DNA from: Alentia gelatinosa
Lineage: Eukaryota > Annelida > Polychaeta > Phyllodocida > Polynoidae
Reading direction: 5' to 3'
DNA length: 64,000 bases
Assembly (NCBI GenBank): GCA_950022655.1
Contig: OX465579.1
Coordinates: 81,862,515-81,926,514, forward strand
In this document: piece after piece, positions 46,199 to 58,262 of the stretch
Layout of the letters: each line of letters opens with the position of its first letter
Position numbering within the stretch: the stretch's first letter is position 1
Made by a program: the position numbers and the translations under genes
The notes under the pieces: generated by a model
What the model was told of the DNA's origin: nothing
Database searches by the model: none
What the model saw: only the letters and a program-made list of their open reading frames with translations

Positions 46199-49100
46199 TT
46201 AGATCTTATCTTCACGGCGATCAACATGTGAATAGACTTCTGCATAACTTGGTGGATTTTCTGGAGCTGATGCTTCAATTCTGAAATAGTCAACAGATGA
46301 ATACCATATATTATGAAATGAGCAGAAAATCATAATCATTTTGGAACACTGTGGTTGTCTTGATAAGTGGCATTCTGTACATGGTTCTCACTACGCTCTA
46401 TGAGAGGAGAATTCTTAACGAATTAGGCTTAGAGCATTAAGAATACACTACACACAGTATTCCCACTAGGTGGCATCATTCAGATTACAGGAATCTTTGG
46501 GTTGCATTGAGGTACGTCTTTAGCACGGGAGGCAGACCAGTGGATTCTCAAAGCTCTAAGCCTAGTTCGTGAAGAATTCTTCTCCTATAGAGCGTAGTGA
46601 GAGTACAGAATACCACTTAGAGAGTGTAAAATCTCATGAGAGGGGTAGTAGAGGTGAAGACCTTTCTGCTAATTCATAGGAACATAATTTCATATATATG
46701 CTGCTTTGAAAAAACTAATATTAATCACTAAACGAAACTATCCATGGGTGATGTGTATCACAAATTATATAAATATATCCATAGGAGTATAAGAGGTTCC
46801 ATAAGAAATCCTCGAACAAAGTCTATTAGTGCAGATGAAAACAGAAAAATCATACATATGGTGATAAAAGCACCAAATTTTGCAGCGATTCTCTTGGTAT
46901 TGGCACATTTTCCCAAACAGACACTTGAAAACCCAAAATGGCAACAATTTCTTCAAAATAGTTGTCGCAATGGCCTGCTGGGGATGATGATCTTCATGGA
47001 AATGCATTTACTCGGTCAATTTTGATGATATTGACGTCAACTTTTGTTCTTACAGGGAGGCTCTTGTTTGTGTTAGTTTCAACAGCGTAGAACGATTTCA
47101 TTTATTGCTTGTAGGCATAAGATAAGGATATGACAAAATATAAGTAAAGAGAGTGGCGGGCACAGTACGAGATTTGAGAATCTATGTTTAATGTACGCGT
47201 AAACACTCATTGGGCGTGAATCACGTCCTCATATTTGCGCCTGCTACAATATGTATGTATGTGATAATCCCGAGCTAGGTCAGTTGAGAGTTATGTTTGC
47301 GCATACAGTAAAACCCTGGTTCCGGGACACCCCGCTTAAGGAGACAATTTGCTCGGAATGGAAATTTTTCCCTCTATTGAGAGTTTATTTTAACCCCGCT
47401 TAAGAGGCCACCCTGTTTAAGGGGCCAGTTTTTCGGTACAGAAATGCTTCAAAACCCCACTTAAGGGGACAGTTTGGAGGGACAAATTATCAAATACACT
47501 CTCGATTATCTCAAATCGGTGTTTATAATGTTTGTGTATGGTGGCCAGACTGGTGTCGCAACAAGGCGACACCCAATGATACCAAGACAAAAGACAAAGG
47601 GTTCTCCAGTGGGCACCAGCAGCTCGGGTTTGTTGATTCTGTGATAATACCTGTATCTCTAGCGGCCCTGGGCGGCTCATAGTTAGTGTGTTTTAGCACC
47701 ATTGAGTTTCGCACCCGCTGAAGGTGTCGGGTGAGAGGCCCGCTTCCAGGTTAGTGGTGGGAGGTGCAGGATAGGCATTCAACAGAAACGATACTGAGGT
47801 CGTGGGTGCTGTGATGCACTGCATCGGTACTGTCAATAGGCATAGAGCTGCTACACCACAGAAAGTGCAGTCAACCCTTGATGCCTTCATGCCTTTGCAC
47901 TGTTCTTTGGATGCTATAATATCTATTTATTTTACACATTTGTGGAATTGTTTTATATTCATTTTTCATTTATTTTTCATTTATTTGCTTAGAATGCGTT
48001 ATCTCATATACCTGAAATCACGGACTTGGAACACCTGGGCCCTGTTTTTCAGTCACGACAATCGTTATGGGCGACGTGTTTTTGCCGTCAGTGTTTGATA
48101 GACACGACACTTTAGTGAATAGGCGATATGTCGTGAGTCTAAGAGGCGTAGGGCGTCCAGACGTGTTTTTCAGTCACGACAATCGTGGGGTCACGTGATT
48201 GAAAATGTCGCCCAAATTGTCGTTGGTTCATGACAGCTATGGACATGTCGTACAGAATGCGCAACTTCACTTCCCCTTGGAATTAAGCGATGAAATTTTA
48301 ACACGAGTTAATCCATTTAATCCATATAATCGATAATCATACCAAATATGGAGAAAATCGGCCACACCGTTTTGAAGATATCGTCGTTTAAATTTTGTCA
48401 TAGCAAATACTGCTCTGGTGGCCAGTGTACCCCTACGCTCACGTGACCCTAATCTATGCAGTGACCTCGACATTCACTGTACACGGGAGGTGGGAGGGTG
48501 TTAGGCCACCAGAGCAGACGATTGCTATGACAAAATTCAAACGCCGATAACTTCGGAACGCTACGTCCGATCTTCTTCATATTCGAAACGCTTATAGTTT
48601 ATATGTATCCCTTCCTCGTGTCAAAATTTCATTGCTTAATTCCGTCGGAAAGTGGAGAAATCCTCTATATACGCACAGTGATGTGTTATAGAACCTAAGA
48701 CAGTTCTATACTTGTCGTGACGGCCGACAGTTTTAGCGGCGATCGTGAGTGGCGCACTACGATCGTGTCTATAGAACAGCGGCCATTTTGTGTCTTCCAG
48801 AATGTCGTGAAATCGTGGGACGATCGTACGGTATCGTTGCCCGGCGATGTCGTTACTGAAAAACAGGGCCCTGGATTAGAAACAGGCGCTACCGTCATTT
48901 GGGGTTAGTTCAATATTTTGCCACCAGGATCGCGACTGTCGCAGCTGGGAGGCTCAGCATAATCATGACATTCAGATAAACTGTTTACATTTGTCTACAA
49001 ACGTTCACTACACTTAGCACCATAACTGTGACTGTTCTGTATAGGTATATACTTAGACCTTTTGATGAAGTAGTCAATTAAAGACTGTTGAGGGGGAAAT

Positions 49101-52100
49101 AATTTCAAAATCTTGATTTCCCATGTCAAATGAGGGAAATCTGAGTCCCAACTCAACCAAAATTACAAAATATTAGCCAATTGTCTGGAACCCCCCAGCA
49201 CACCTAGGGCTATAATTTTCAACTTCCATTTAGGAAGTGTCTTGAAATCATCAGTGAAATAGTTTTAAAGTTATGGCACATTTTGTGTCAGTTTGGGTCA
49301 GGTCAGCAGGCAAATTTCCCTGATTTTCAGGCAATTCATTCCGCCTGCCGATCCAACCCAAATTGACACAAAATGTGCCGTAACTTTAAAAAAATCTAGT
49401 GCACTTAGAACCCTAATTCCAACTGTCCCATGTAGGTATATATCTGGAATCGACTGACAAATACTTCATTAAGGCCTAAGGACATGGGAATTAATTGAAA
49501 ATAATTTTTCCCCAACACTGACTGCCTGAAAACCAGGGAAATTTGCCCGCTGACACCAACTATTCTAAGACAAAATGTGCCGTAACTTAAAAAAAATCTA
49601 GTGCACTTAGGACCCTTATTCCAACTGTCCCATGTAGGTATATATCTGGAATCGACTGACAAATACTTCATTAAGGCCTAGGGGCATGGGAATAATTTAG
49701 GAATCTGGATTTTCCCCTTGAAAAACAGGGAAATTTGCCTGCTGACCCGACCCAAACTGACACAAAATGTGCCATAACTTTACAAAAATCTAGTGCCTTT
49801 AGAACCCTAATTCCAACTGTCCCATGTAGGTATATATCTGGAATCGACTGACAAATACTTCATTAAGGCCTAGGGACATGGGAATGAATTGAAAATAATT
49901 TTCCCCCAACACTGACTGCCTGAAAACCAGGGAAATTTGCCCGCAGACACCAACTATTCTAAGACAAAATGTGCCGTAACTTTTTAAAAATCTAGTGCAC
50001 TTAGAACCCTAATTCCAACTGTCCCATGTAGGTATATATCTGGAATCGACTGACAAATACTTCATTAAGGCTCAGGGGCATGGGAATAATTTAAGAATCT
50101 GGATTTTCTGGATTTTCCCCCTGAAAATCAGGGAATTTTGACTGCTGACCCAACCGAAAGTGACACAAAATGTGCCGTAACTTTAAAAAAAACTATTGCA
50201 CTTAGAAAGCTAATACTAACTGCACCATGTAGGAACATACCTGGAATCGACTGACAAATACTTAATTAAGGCCTAGGGGCATGGGAATGAATTGAAAATG
50301 ACTTTTTCCCAAGACTGACATCCTGAAAATCTGGGCAATTTGCCTACCGGCCCCAACTATTCTAAGACAAAATGTGCCGTAACTTTTTAAAAATCTAGTG
50401 CACTTAGAACCCTAATTCCAACTGTCCCATGTAGGTATATATCTGGAATCGACTGACAAATACTTCATTAAGGCCTAGGGGCATGGGAATAATTCAAGAA
50501 TCTGGATTTTCTGGATTTTCCCCCTGAAAATCAGGGAATTTTGACTGCCGACCCAACCGAAAGTGACACAAAATGTGCTGTAACTTTAAAAAAAACTATT
50601 GCACTTAGAAAGCTAATACTAACTGCACCATGTAGGAACATACCTGGAATCGACTGACAAATACTTAATTAAGGCCTAGGGGCATGGGAATGAATTGAAA
50701 ATGACTTTTTCCCAAGACTGACATCCTGAAAATCTGGGCAATTTGCCTACCGGCCCCAACTATTCTAAGACAAAATGTGCTGTAACTTTTTAAAAATCTA
50801 GTGCACTTAGAACCCTAATTCCAACCGTCCCATGTAGGTATTTATCTGGAATCGACTGACAAATACTTCATTAAGGCCTAGGGGCATGGGAATAATTCAA
50901 GAATCTGGATTTTCTGGATTTTCCCCCTGAAAATCAGGGAATTTTGACTGCCGACCCAACCGAAAGTGACACAAAATGTGCCGTAACTTTAAAAAAAACT
51001 ATTGCACTTAAAAAGTTAATACTAACTGCACCATGTAGGAACATACCTGGAATCGACTGACAAATACTTCATTAAGGCCTAGGGGCATGGGAATGAATTG
51101 AAAATGACTTTTTCCCAAGACTGACATCCTGAAAATCTGGGCAATTTGCCTACCGGCCCCAACTATTCTAAGACAAAATGTGCCGTAACTTTAAAAAAAT
51201 CTATTGCACTTAGGACCCTAATTCCAACTGTCCCATGTAGGTATTTATCTGGAATCGACTGACAAATACTTCATTAAGGCCTAGGGGCATGGGAATGAAT
51301 TGAAAATGACTTTTTCCCAAGACTGACATCCTGAAAATCTGGGCAATTTGCCTACCGGCCCCAACTATTCTAAGACAAAATGTGCCGTAACTTTTTAAAA
51401 ATCTAGTGCACTTAGAACCCTAATTCCAACTGTCCCATGTAGGTATATATCTGGAATCGACTGACAAATACTTCATTAAGGCCTAGGGGCATGGGAATAA
51501 TTTAAGAATCTGGATTTTCTGGATTTTCCCCCTGAAAATCAGGGAATTTTGACTGCCGACCCAACCGAAAGTGACACAAAATGTGCCGTAACTTTAAAAA
51601 AAACTATTGCACTTAGAAAGCTAATACTAACTGCACCATGTAGGAACATACCTGGAATCGACTGACAAATACTTAATTAAGGCCTAGGGGCATGGGAATG
51701 AATTGAAAATGACTTTTTCCCAAGACTGACATCCTGAAAATCTGGGCAATTTGCCTACCGGCCCCAACTATTCTAAGACAAAATGTGCCGTAACTTTAAA
51801 AAAATCTAGTGCACTTAGAACCCTAATTCCAACTGTCCCATGTAGGTATATATCTGGAATCGACTGACAAATACTTCATTAAGGCCTAGGGGCATGGGAA
51901 TAATTCAAGAATCTGGATTTTCTGGATTTTCCCCCCTGAAAATCAGGGAATTTTGACTGCCGACCCAACCGAAAGTGACACAAAATGTGCCGTAACTTTA
52001 AAAAAAACTATTACACTTAGAAAGCTAATACTAACTGCACCATGTAGGAACATACCTGGAATCGACTGACAAATACTTTATTAAGGCCTAGGGGCATGGG

Positions 52101-55100
52101 AATGAATTGAAAATGACTTTTTCCCAAGACTGACATCCTGAAAATCTGGGCAATTTGCCTACCGGCCCCAACTATTCTAAGACAAATTGTGCCGTAACTT
52201 AAAAAAATTCTAGTGCACTTAGGACCCTAATTCCAACTGTCCCATATAGGTATATATCTGGAATCGACTGAGAAATACTTTATTAAGGCATAGGGACATG
52301 GGAATGAATTGAAAATAATCTATTCCCAAGACTGACTGCCTGGAAATTTGTCCGCCGGCCCCAACTATTCTAAGACAAAATGTGCTGTAACTTTGAAAAA
52401 ATCTAGTGTACTTAGAACCCTAATTCCAATTGTTCCATGTAGATAGATACCTGGAATCGACTGACAAATACTTAATTAAGGTCGAGGGGCATGGGAATGA
52501 ATTGCAAATAATTTTTTCCCAAGACTCACTGCCTGAAAATCAGGGAAATTTGTCCACTGACCCCAACTATTCCAAGACCATAGAAAAAAGGATTGCAAAT
52601 AAACACCTTAGGAAAGTAAGTCATGATTATACATTCAGGAAACAATGAGTGTATGTATTACAAGTGAAATAAAGAAAGAGCTTGCTCAATTAAAAAAAAA
52701 CAAAAAAAAAACATCAGCAGCGCCACTTTTAACCCTGGTGGCTTAAAATGGAACTATTGCCAAATTTTTCCTAGCGGATCTTACGGAAATTAGCGCTCTA
52801 CCCGCGAAATGCACTGAAGCGTAGCCGAGGCGAACAGATCGTTGAACAAACACGGGAATGGCCCGCGTTTCCTATCCATAGATATAAGTCCGTGCTGAAA
52901 TCTAATTACCGGTGTTTCCTTCATTTATATAGGTATACTCTACTATATAACTATTGCCAGACTGAAAACCCCGCTTAATGGACCACCCAGCTTAAGGGGA
53001 CACTTGACCCTAAGGGGACACTTGGCCCGGAACAGAGGGTGTCACCCTTAAGCAGGGTTTTACTGTATCCGATCTCTGGACCAAGGGGACACCACTATAG
53101 CTTTTATTTCATTTGTCGATTAATAGAACTTGGCTAAAACACCTCTATGGCAAGCCGATGCTACCTTGATAATGACAACTTCATGTAACTTTTGAACTTT
53201 TTATAACAACAGGCGCCACCAAAAAAAAAGAAAAGAAAAAAAATTATTTCATTTCCCATTTCTCATTAATCGAGTCTGTTATATGGACAATCCAATCTTA
53301 TATTGCCATGGTTATTGTTCGAATAATAATCATATTTACAATTAACCTATCATTTTTTTGTTTTCATATAGTTTTTAATATTTTCTATTTTCAAAACACC
53401 ATTGTTCTGTGTGGTTCAGTCTAGTCTTGTCTATAAGGTACAATCTATCATCAAATTGAAAACCTAACTGGCCGCCCAAATTGTCAATAAACCCATAGTT
53501 TTGTCCTGTGGGGGGTTCGGGCGCCTGTATTTTCAGCTATTGTAAGTGAACATTTTGACTCAGCGGAGAACTAAAATAGTCTTTTTATTATGTAAACACC
53601 TCGGATTTATGTTTATCTGAAGAATGACCCTCGCCACAAAAAAAATCCGGAATTTTGAGGAGAAATTCAGGGAACTGCCATGCCTATTTTAATGCTTGTA
53701 TCACCATAAAAAGCTATAGCTATTAATGCAGGCGGTGTAATGTTTGGTGGTAGAGTTAGCATGTTTGTTGCATTAGTCCACACAACGCTTACATACATAC
53801 ATTAACTGCTCGTAAGTAGATTTATGTGGCAAATCATTGCACATTCATTTTACGTAGGTATAGTGCTATGTATGTAAAATCATGTACATCTCTTAAAGGT
53901 ATTGCACAACTTACAAATCGTACATATCATCGATACGTAACTTCGTATGTAGTTTGTACGCCTCATCCCCATTATTGACCCAACCCTCACCTGTGCCTCT
54001 CAAAAGGAGTTCCTGAATGGCAACACTCAAATTGTACATGCATTCTATGAGGATCATCATATTCAGCAGGCTATTTGTCAGCTAAAATTGGCTGCCATAT
54101 TGGATTTTCAAATGGATCTTGTCATACTTGCAGGCTATACCAAGAAAATCACAGCAAAACTTAGTGTATTTATGAAATAGCAAGTATCTGACCTACAATA
54201 ATGGATTGAAAGTCATACCTTGTCAAGGGTGCATGATGTGAAAAGCCTCCATGATCCTGTACATGTATATGATATCCACTGATGGCACCAGGGGGAGCTC
54301 TGCCACTTACTATAGGCTGGCCCTGTATGTTGAGATACAAACAGTTTGATCAGTCTTCAACTGGTTTAGCTATACTCTAAGGAAAAGCAACTATGGAAAA
54401 TAATGATCTAAGTCTGATTTTAGTAAGATTCAAGAGGATGTAAGGGGAAACTACTGCCATCTACAGGTATATTTTAACTATGGGGAAAATTTCATTGATA
54501 ATTGGCCTGTGATGGAGAAAATGCTACTCCAAATGATGCTTCGATAAGCGTGGGTAAAGTATACTGGTTCCCGGCAGGCACACCCTGTCATTCTTATTGA
54601 TGGTTATGGTGTCTTTAGTTGCAAGGTAGACTTAATTTGGTGTCTCTACTTTAAATATTGAGAGATTATCATGTGGGATATAAAGAGCTTTCAGACAGAT
54701 TAGTGCATTGGCAAAGGCCTCCGTCAACAGAACATTTGCTGGCCGACTTGATAGCTGCAATCGTGGAGCGTTGTGGAAATAATAATCTTATATTATCTGC
54801 ATTTTTTAAAGATAATAGACGTATTTTCTGTCTTATTAGCTACTAACCATTGTATAACCTAAAATAATTCTATAGATAGTCAACCCAGCCTTTTTCTCAA
54901 TTTTTTTTTAAATTATCAGACAGACTGGTGCTTAGATAGGTTTGGTGAGTGGTTTGGTATGTGGGCGATTGGGCAGGTTGTATTATAGAAGTTGTTTCTC
55001 AGACTTAAAACAGAGTAACAATGCATTGGTTGATACAACAAGTTCAAATATCTGATAATTGGAGAAACATTCTTTCCTATATCCTTTTTGGATTTTTAAA

Positions 55101-55753
55101 TATTTTCACGTACACTATTGATTTAAAAAGGGACATACCGGTACAACATTCGCCTCCTCACTTGCTATGTAGGCCTCTGCATCTCTACGCATATAAATAC
55201 ACAGTAGAACGCCAACGATGATCATCAAAGTAGAGAATATGAGGAAAATGATGCCTGGTGTAGCGGCCCTGAGTATGGAGACAATTGATCAACGTGAGTA
55301 CATATAAGGCCGGGGTATGATGGAAGATCGGAGTCTATGTACTAGCGAATCAGACCCAAATAAAAAGATTGACCTTATACTATGGCATTATTGCATGGAT
55401 AAGGATTTATCATGTTTATGTGTAATGTCCATACATATGACTAAACTTCATAATCACAAGGCAGCTACATTCAAATAAACTGATAGATGTATATTCTGCA
55501 TCCAGCCAAATTACCATATTGTATTCAAGTGCTTGTTGTAACTGGGTTTGTCATATGGATGTTTTACTGTATAACACGAGCAAGTCAATTTAGAGGATAT
55601 TCTAAAAGGTATATGTACTCACGTTGATTGTATGACAGCAACAAACATGATGCCCATTAAGAAAAATATAGGACCAATTATCAATAACATAATGCTACAA
55701 GTCATTTTACATCGGGAACGCCTCATGGCTGTCATAGTGGTTGACTGCTGCAT
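46199..55753 (-). CDS. Gene C: two-membrane-segment protein with C-terminal PPSY motif (148 aa)
   Basis: Coding exons: 55753-55623 (ACCATG to AC|GTGAGT), 55268-55139 (ACTCAG| to CCG|GTATGT), 54322-54219 (ATACAG| to AG|GTATGA) and 46280-46199 (TTTCAG| to TAA). Lengths 131+130+104+82 give 149 codons with all phases closed, and splice phases are identical to gene B. The N-terminus MQQSTTMTAMRRSRCK is identical to B. Membrane segments lie at about residues 20-41 and 48-68, followed by EEANVVPGQPIVSGRAPPG...GYH and a tail ENPPSYAEVYSHVDRREDKI. The last intron is 7.9 kb and holds the satellite array. The pattern suggests tandem duplication with exon constraint. Function unknown; binding of WW-domain partners through PPSY is inferred. 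Confidence 0.85.
46375..46618. repeat. Imperfect hairpin with about 65-bp arms
   Basis: AAGTGGCATTCTGTAC...GCTTAGAGC (46375-46440) is the imperfect complement of GCTCTAAGCC...TACCACTT (46552-46618). It lies just inside the last intron of gene C. MITE-like, without coding capacity. Confidence 0.85.
47306..48005 (+). repeat. Second copy of the dispersed repeat and CTTAAGGGG hairpin family
   Basis: CAGTAAAACCCTGG with several (C)CGCTTAAGG(A/G)GACA blocks is at 47306-47480. At 47699-48005 are the blocks shared with 28158-28803 (GCTGAAGGTGTCGGGTGAGAGGCCCG; TTGGATGCTATAATAT; TATTTGCTTAGAAT). The order of hairpin and blocks is swapped relative to the first copy. Confidence 0.6.
48037..48871. mobile_element. 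835-bp foldback element with GGGCCCTGTTTTTCAGT termini
   Basis: GGGCCCTGTTTTTCAGTCA at the left pairs with TACTGAAAAACAGGGCCC at the right. Homology continues inward: GAAGATATCGTCGTTTAAATT...GCTCTGGTGGCC (about 48372-48424) pairs with GGCCACCAGAGCAGACG...TAACTTC (about 48504-48555). The whole element is therefore a long imperfect palindrome. No coding frame. Located in the last intron of gene C. Confidence 0.85.
49263..49390. repeat. Inverted satellite segment forming a hairpin at the array edge
   Basis: TTAAAGTTATGGCACATTTTGTGTCA at 49263 is the inverted form of TGACACAAAATGTGCCGTAACTTTAA ending about 49390, with arms of about 47 bp around a short centre. The array therefore begins with an inverted partial monomer. 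Confidence 0.85.
49263..52570 (+). repeat. Satellite array of about 200-bp monomers with two-monomer higher-order period
   Basis: The block ACAAAATGTGC(C/T)GTAACTTT recurs near 49366, 49570, 49762, 49963, 50164, 50367, 50569, 50771, 50974, 51173, 51373, 51575, 51778, 51979, 52183 and 52375, spacing about 200 bp, so some 16 monomers. Two types alternate: A (TCTAGTGCACTTAG...CCAACTGTCCCATGTAGG) and B (ACTATTGCACTTAG...CTAACTGCACCATGTAGG). B starts near 50193, 50597, 50999, 51603 and 52006, a period of about 404 bp with one 604-bp break. The most conserved core is TGGAATCGACTGACAAATAC. The array lies within the last intron of gene C. Confidence 0.95.
52971..53067. repeat. Hairpin MITE (third copy of the CTTAAGGGG family)
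   Basis: ACTGAAAACCCCGCTTAATG at the left pairs with CTTAAGCAGGGTTTTACTGTA at the right. The preceding TTTCCTTCATTTATATAGG stretch is also shared with 28848-28875, so the copies share a longer common segment. Confidence 0.75.
53068..54218. other. Intronic sequence of gene C, no further exon seen
   Basis: Contains TACGTA-rich sequence at about 53800-53980, similar to subterminal parts of the 45221-45843 element. Otherwise nothing is recognised. Confidence 0.45.
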
Positions 55754-56929
55754 GGTCGGATCTGAATCAGAAGAAAAGACCATAGACTTGTTTTGTCAGT
55801 GCCTGAACACATCTTTTGTTTTATAATTTGGGATCATGAGGGATACAGTATGGTATATATACTATATCATAGTGCAATTCAGGGATAGGAATAGAGCAGT
55901 GCCTCCGGCTCAGATGATTCTTTCAATTTGTAATTGAAATTCCTAGGAACCAAACTATTGTAAATTCAGTCAGGTGTAAATTGCATGCCCTGTCTTGACA
56001 GCGTTCCGATTTTTCCATATCTATATAAGTGATCTTCCATTTATCAGACAGAAAGTCAAAAGATTGCAGAGCAGAGAGCTGATATTACTTCCGTTTAATA
56101 AACAAAAACAAATTCAGATTGTTATCGATGACAGCCCATTAAGATAATCCTGCATAGCATATCTATAGATAAACGATTGTTTCACACATTTCCGGTAGTT
56201 GAGACTATGAACTTTTATAATCAATTTAGGGATGTCAAATAGGAATATGGATAGTATATTAGGGAATTAAATTAGGAAGGGGGGTTATGCATAGAAAGTA
56301 CTTAATATGGAAAAAATGAAGTATTCCCCTTTTGATGGAAGAGGGCAGTAATCCAGAAATAATGCACAAGAAAGAAGTCACAGCTTAACAATAGTAGAAA
56401 CTAAATAAGAAATATGCCGTTTGATAGGGATATCAGTTGGGGTATGAGAAAAAGAGGAAATATTTTTCCATGTGGAATTTACTGCCCCAGATAGACTGTG
56501 AAAACATGCAAAACACATCGTTATTGGCCATGAAAGAGGACTGGGTGTCTGGGAAGGTTTGAAGCACGGTTTATTGGTGTGACTGTGGCCCAATCTATTT
56601 TCTCTTTATATTACACAAGAACAGATAATCCTATAGACTGAAAACAAAAACAAGGGTTTCCTTGAAAAAGGTGAAAACCGCCATCTCTGATTTAACTGCA
56701 GTTTGGTGGTTAGATGGGTAGGTAGATGGTTGGTAAGGTGATGGATGAGGTGGGCAGGGGTGGTTGATACTGATAGGTGCTTGACTGGTTTGGTAAATTG
56801 GTGGCTGGCTGGCAGGTTGGTAGCTGAGCAGGTTGGTAGGTGGGTGAGTAGGTAGGTGGATGGATGGGCGGGCAAATGGGCTGGCTGGTGGTTAGTTAGG
56901 TTGTTGGATGCTTTTGGAGGTGGGTGATT

Positions 56930-57224
56930 AGACAGCGACATCACATGTCACGGTTTCCACGCTACCGCCCTGCCAACCTCGGACGCCTCAAGGCTGCCGC
57001 CGACCCATCTGGCCCTTCACGTCACCTCACCCCCCTCTGTGGCCGCCGACGCGACGGCTTGGCAACAGCTTCTCCTCCAGGCCTCCACAGACCACCCCGC
57101 TTTCGGGCACCCCTACTCCCCAGCATGCCCTCGCCGGGCTGAGTGGCCTGGCCCGCATACACCCTCTGACAGTCCGCTAATGGCTCTCTTACACACTGCC
57201 CAGGGCTCACAGCCTTAAAAAAAC
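56930..57224 (+). other. GC-rich open segment of about 98 codons
   Basis: A GC-rich island in AT-rich surroundings has a plus-strand frame open from about 56930 to a TAA at about 57224. It reads through LPTSDASRL, TAWQQLLLQAS, HPYSPACPRRAEWPGP and MALLHTAQGSQP. It is flanked on the left by TTAGACAG, a possible acceptor. I recognise no domain. It may be a fragment of a retroelement Gag-like protein; composition and context, not homology, are the basis. Confidence 0.35.
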
Positions 57225-57399
57225 CTGCGACCAACCGTTAGCGAACTTGAATATTTTCTCCTCTCAAGAGCTATTGCCTCGTCAATATTGCCCCAGGAAA
57301 ACATTCCGCACCTTCTTCCTTCACCATGAACCTTCTCCTCCTCGTCACTTCGCTATGGCTTATCACCAGTTTTGTTCCCTTCACTGGACTCTGGCCAAT

Positions 57400-57830
57400 G
57401 GCTATTTCGTAGCTTGTGACTTTCTCTCTATTACTATAAAATTTATCTCTTTACTATTATCATTATTAAGTGTAACTCAATAAATTTTTATCTATTACCA
57501 TGCTTCTGTGTTCGTCTCATCAGAGCTAACTGTTGGCGGTAATGTGTAAAGAGAAGATTGTTGCTACAGATGCTCACTCACATGGTCCCGATCACGTGAC
57601 CACCCCTCTCCACACATTGCACTCACCCACTTCAACCTGGGATACCAACGAGAAAGGAACCACCCACCACCTTACAAAAACTGTATCCTTCAAGTCTTCA
57701 AATTTCCCCTACTCCGTGGGGCTTTTTAGTAGCTCGTGACTTTCTCTTGTATACGTTACTATAAAATGTATCTTTTTATTAACATTAAGTGTTTATCCAT
57801 TACCGTGCTTCTGTGTTGGTCATTAGTAAA
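57400..57830 (+). repeat. Direct repeat of about 115 bp with 310-bp spacing
   Basis: TAGCTTGTGACTTTCTCTCT...TTACTATAAAATTTATCT...ATTACCATGCTTCTGTGTTC (about 57410-57513) recurs as TAGCTCGTGACTTTCTCTTG...ATTACCGTGCTTCTGTGTTG (about 57728-57817). The first copy includes CAATAAATTTT, a possible polyadenylation signal. The pair directly follows the GC-rich open segment and may be the 3' end of the same element. Confidence 0.6.
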
Positions 57831-58161
57831 ATGGTACAAGTCATAGAAGAATGCCTGAATACTATGTCGTGAAGTTTTTGACTGAATTAAAAAAAATAAT
57901 AGGCAACTTGATCAATTTTGTCAAAGATATCTTTTGGAGTCCTCATAAGTTAAATCTATTGAATGGGTCCCATATTTTCTCTGTTTGGGTAGTTCATCGC
58001 CAATTCGTTAAGTCAGACTTAGTTAGGGTCCCATGTTATTACGGTTAATGTATAATGCAAGAAGGACGATTCAAACACAAATCACAAGGTACCAAATAAA
58101 GTGTATTGCAAAGGGGCACTGGATATTTATAGTACAAGCCTATTGAAAATGTATTATTTAC

Positions 58162-58262
58162 CTATTCAAGCAAGCTGGGTGATGATGGAATACTTGCTGG
58201 TCGTTGAGGCTCATCCAATTCTGAGGAATGTGTAGGGAGAGTTTTGTTGACTTCATCTTTAT
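58162..58262 (-). other. Upstream 5' exon of gene C (probably non-coding)
   Basis: Homologous to 42509-42605, ending at donor AATAG|GTAAAT (58162). Joined to the ATG exon at 55761, the frame of the ATG meets an in-frame TGA within this exon, as in gene B. It is therefore probably 5' UTR. The transcription start is not determined. Confidence 0.6.

Noticed and set aside
49366..52375. CRISPR-like array (regular repeats)
   Set aside because: The repeated unit is the whole 200-bp monomer with no unique spacers, and the context is eukaryotic; it is satellite DNA.
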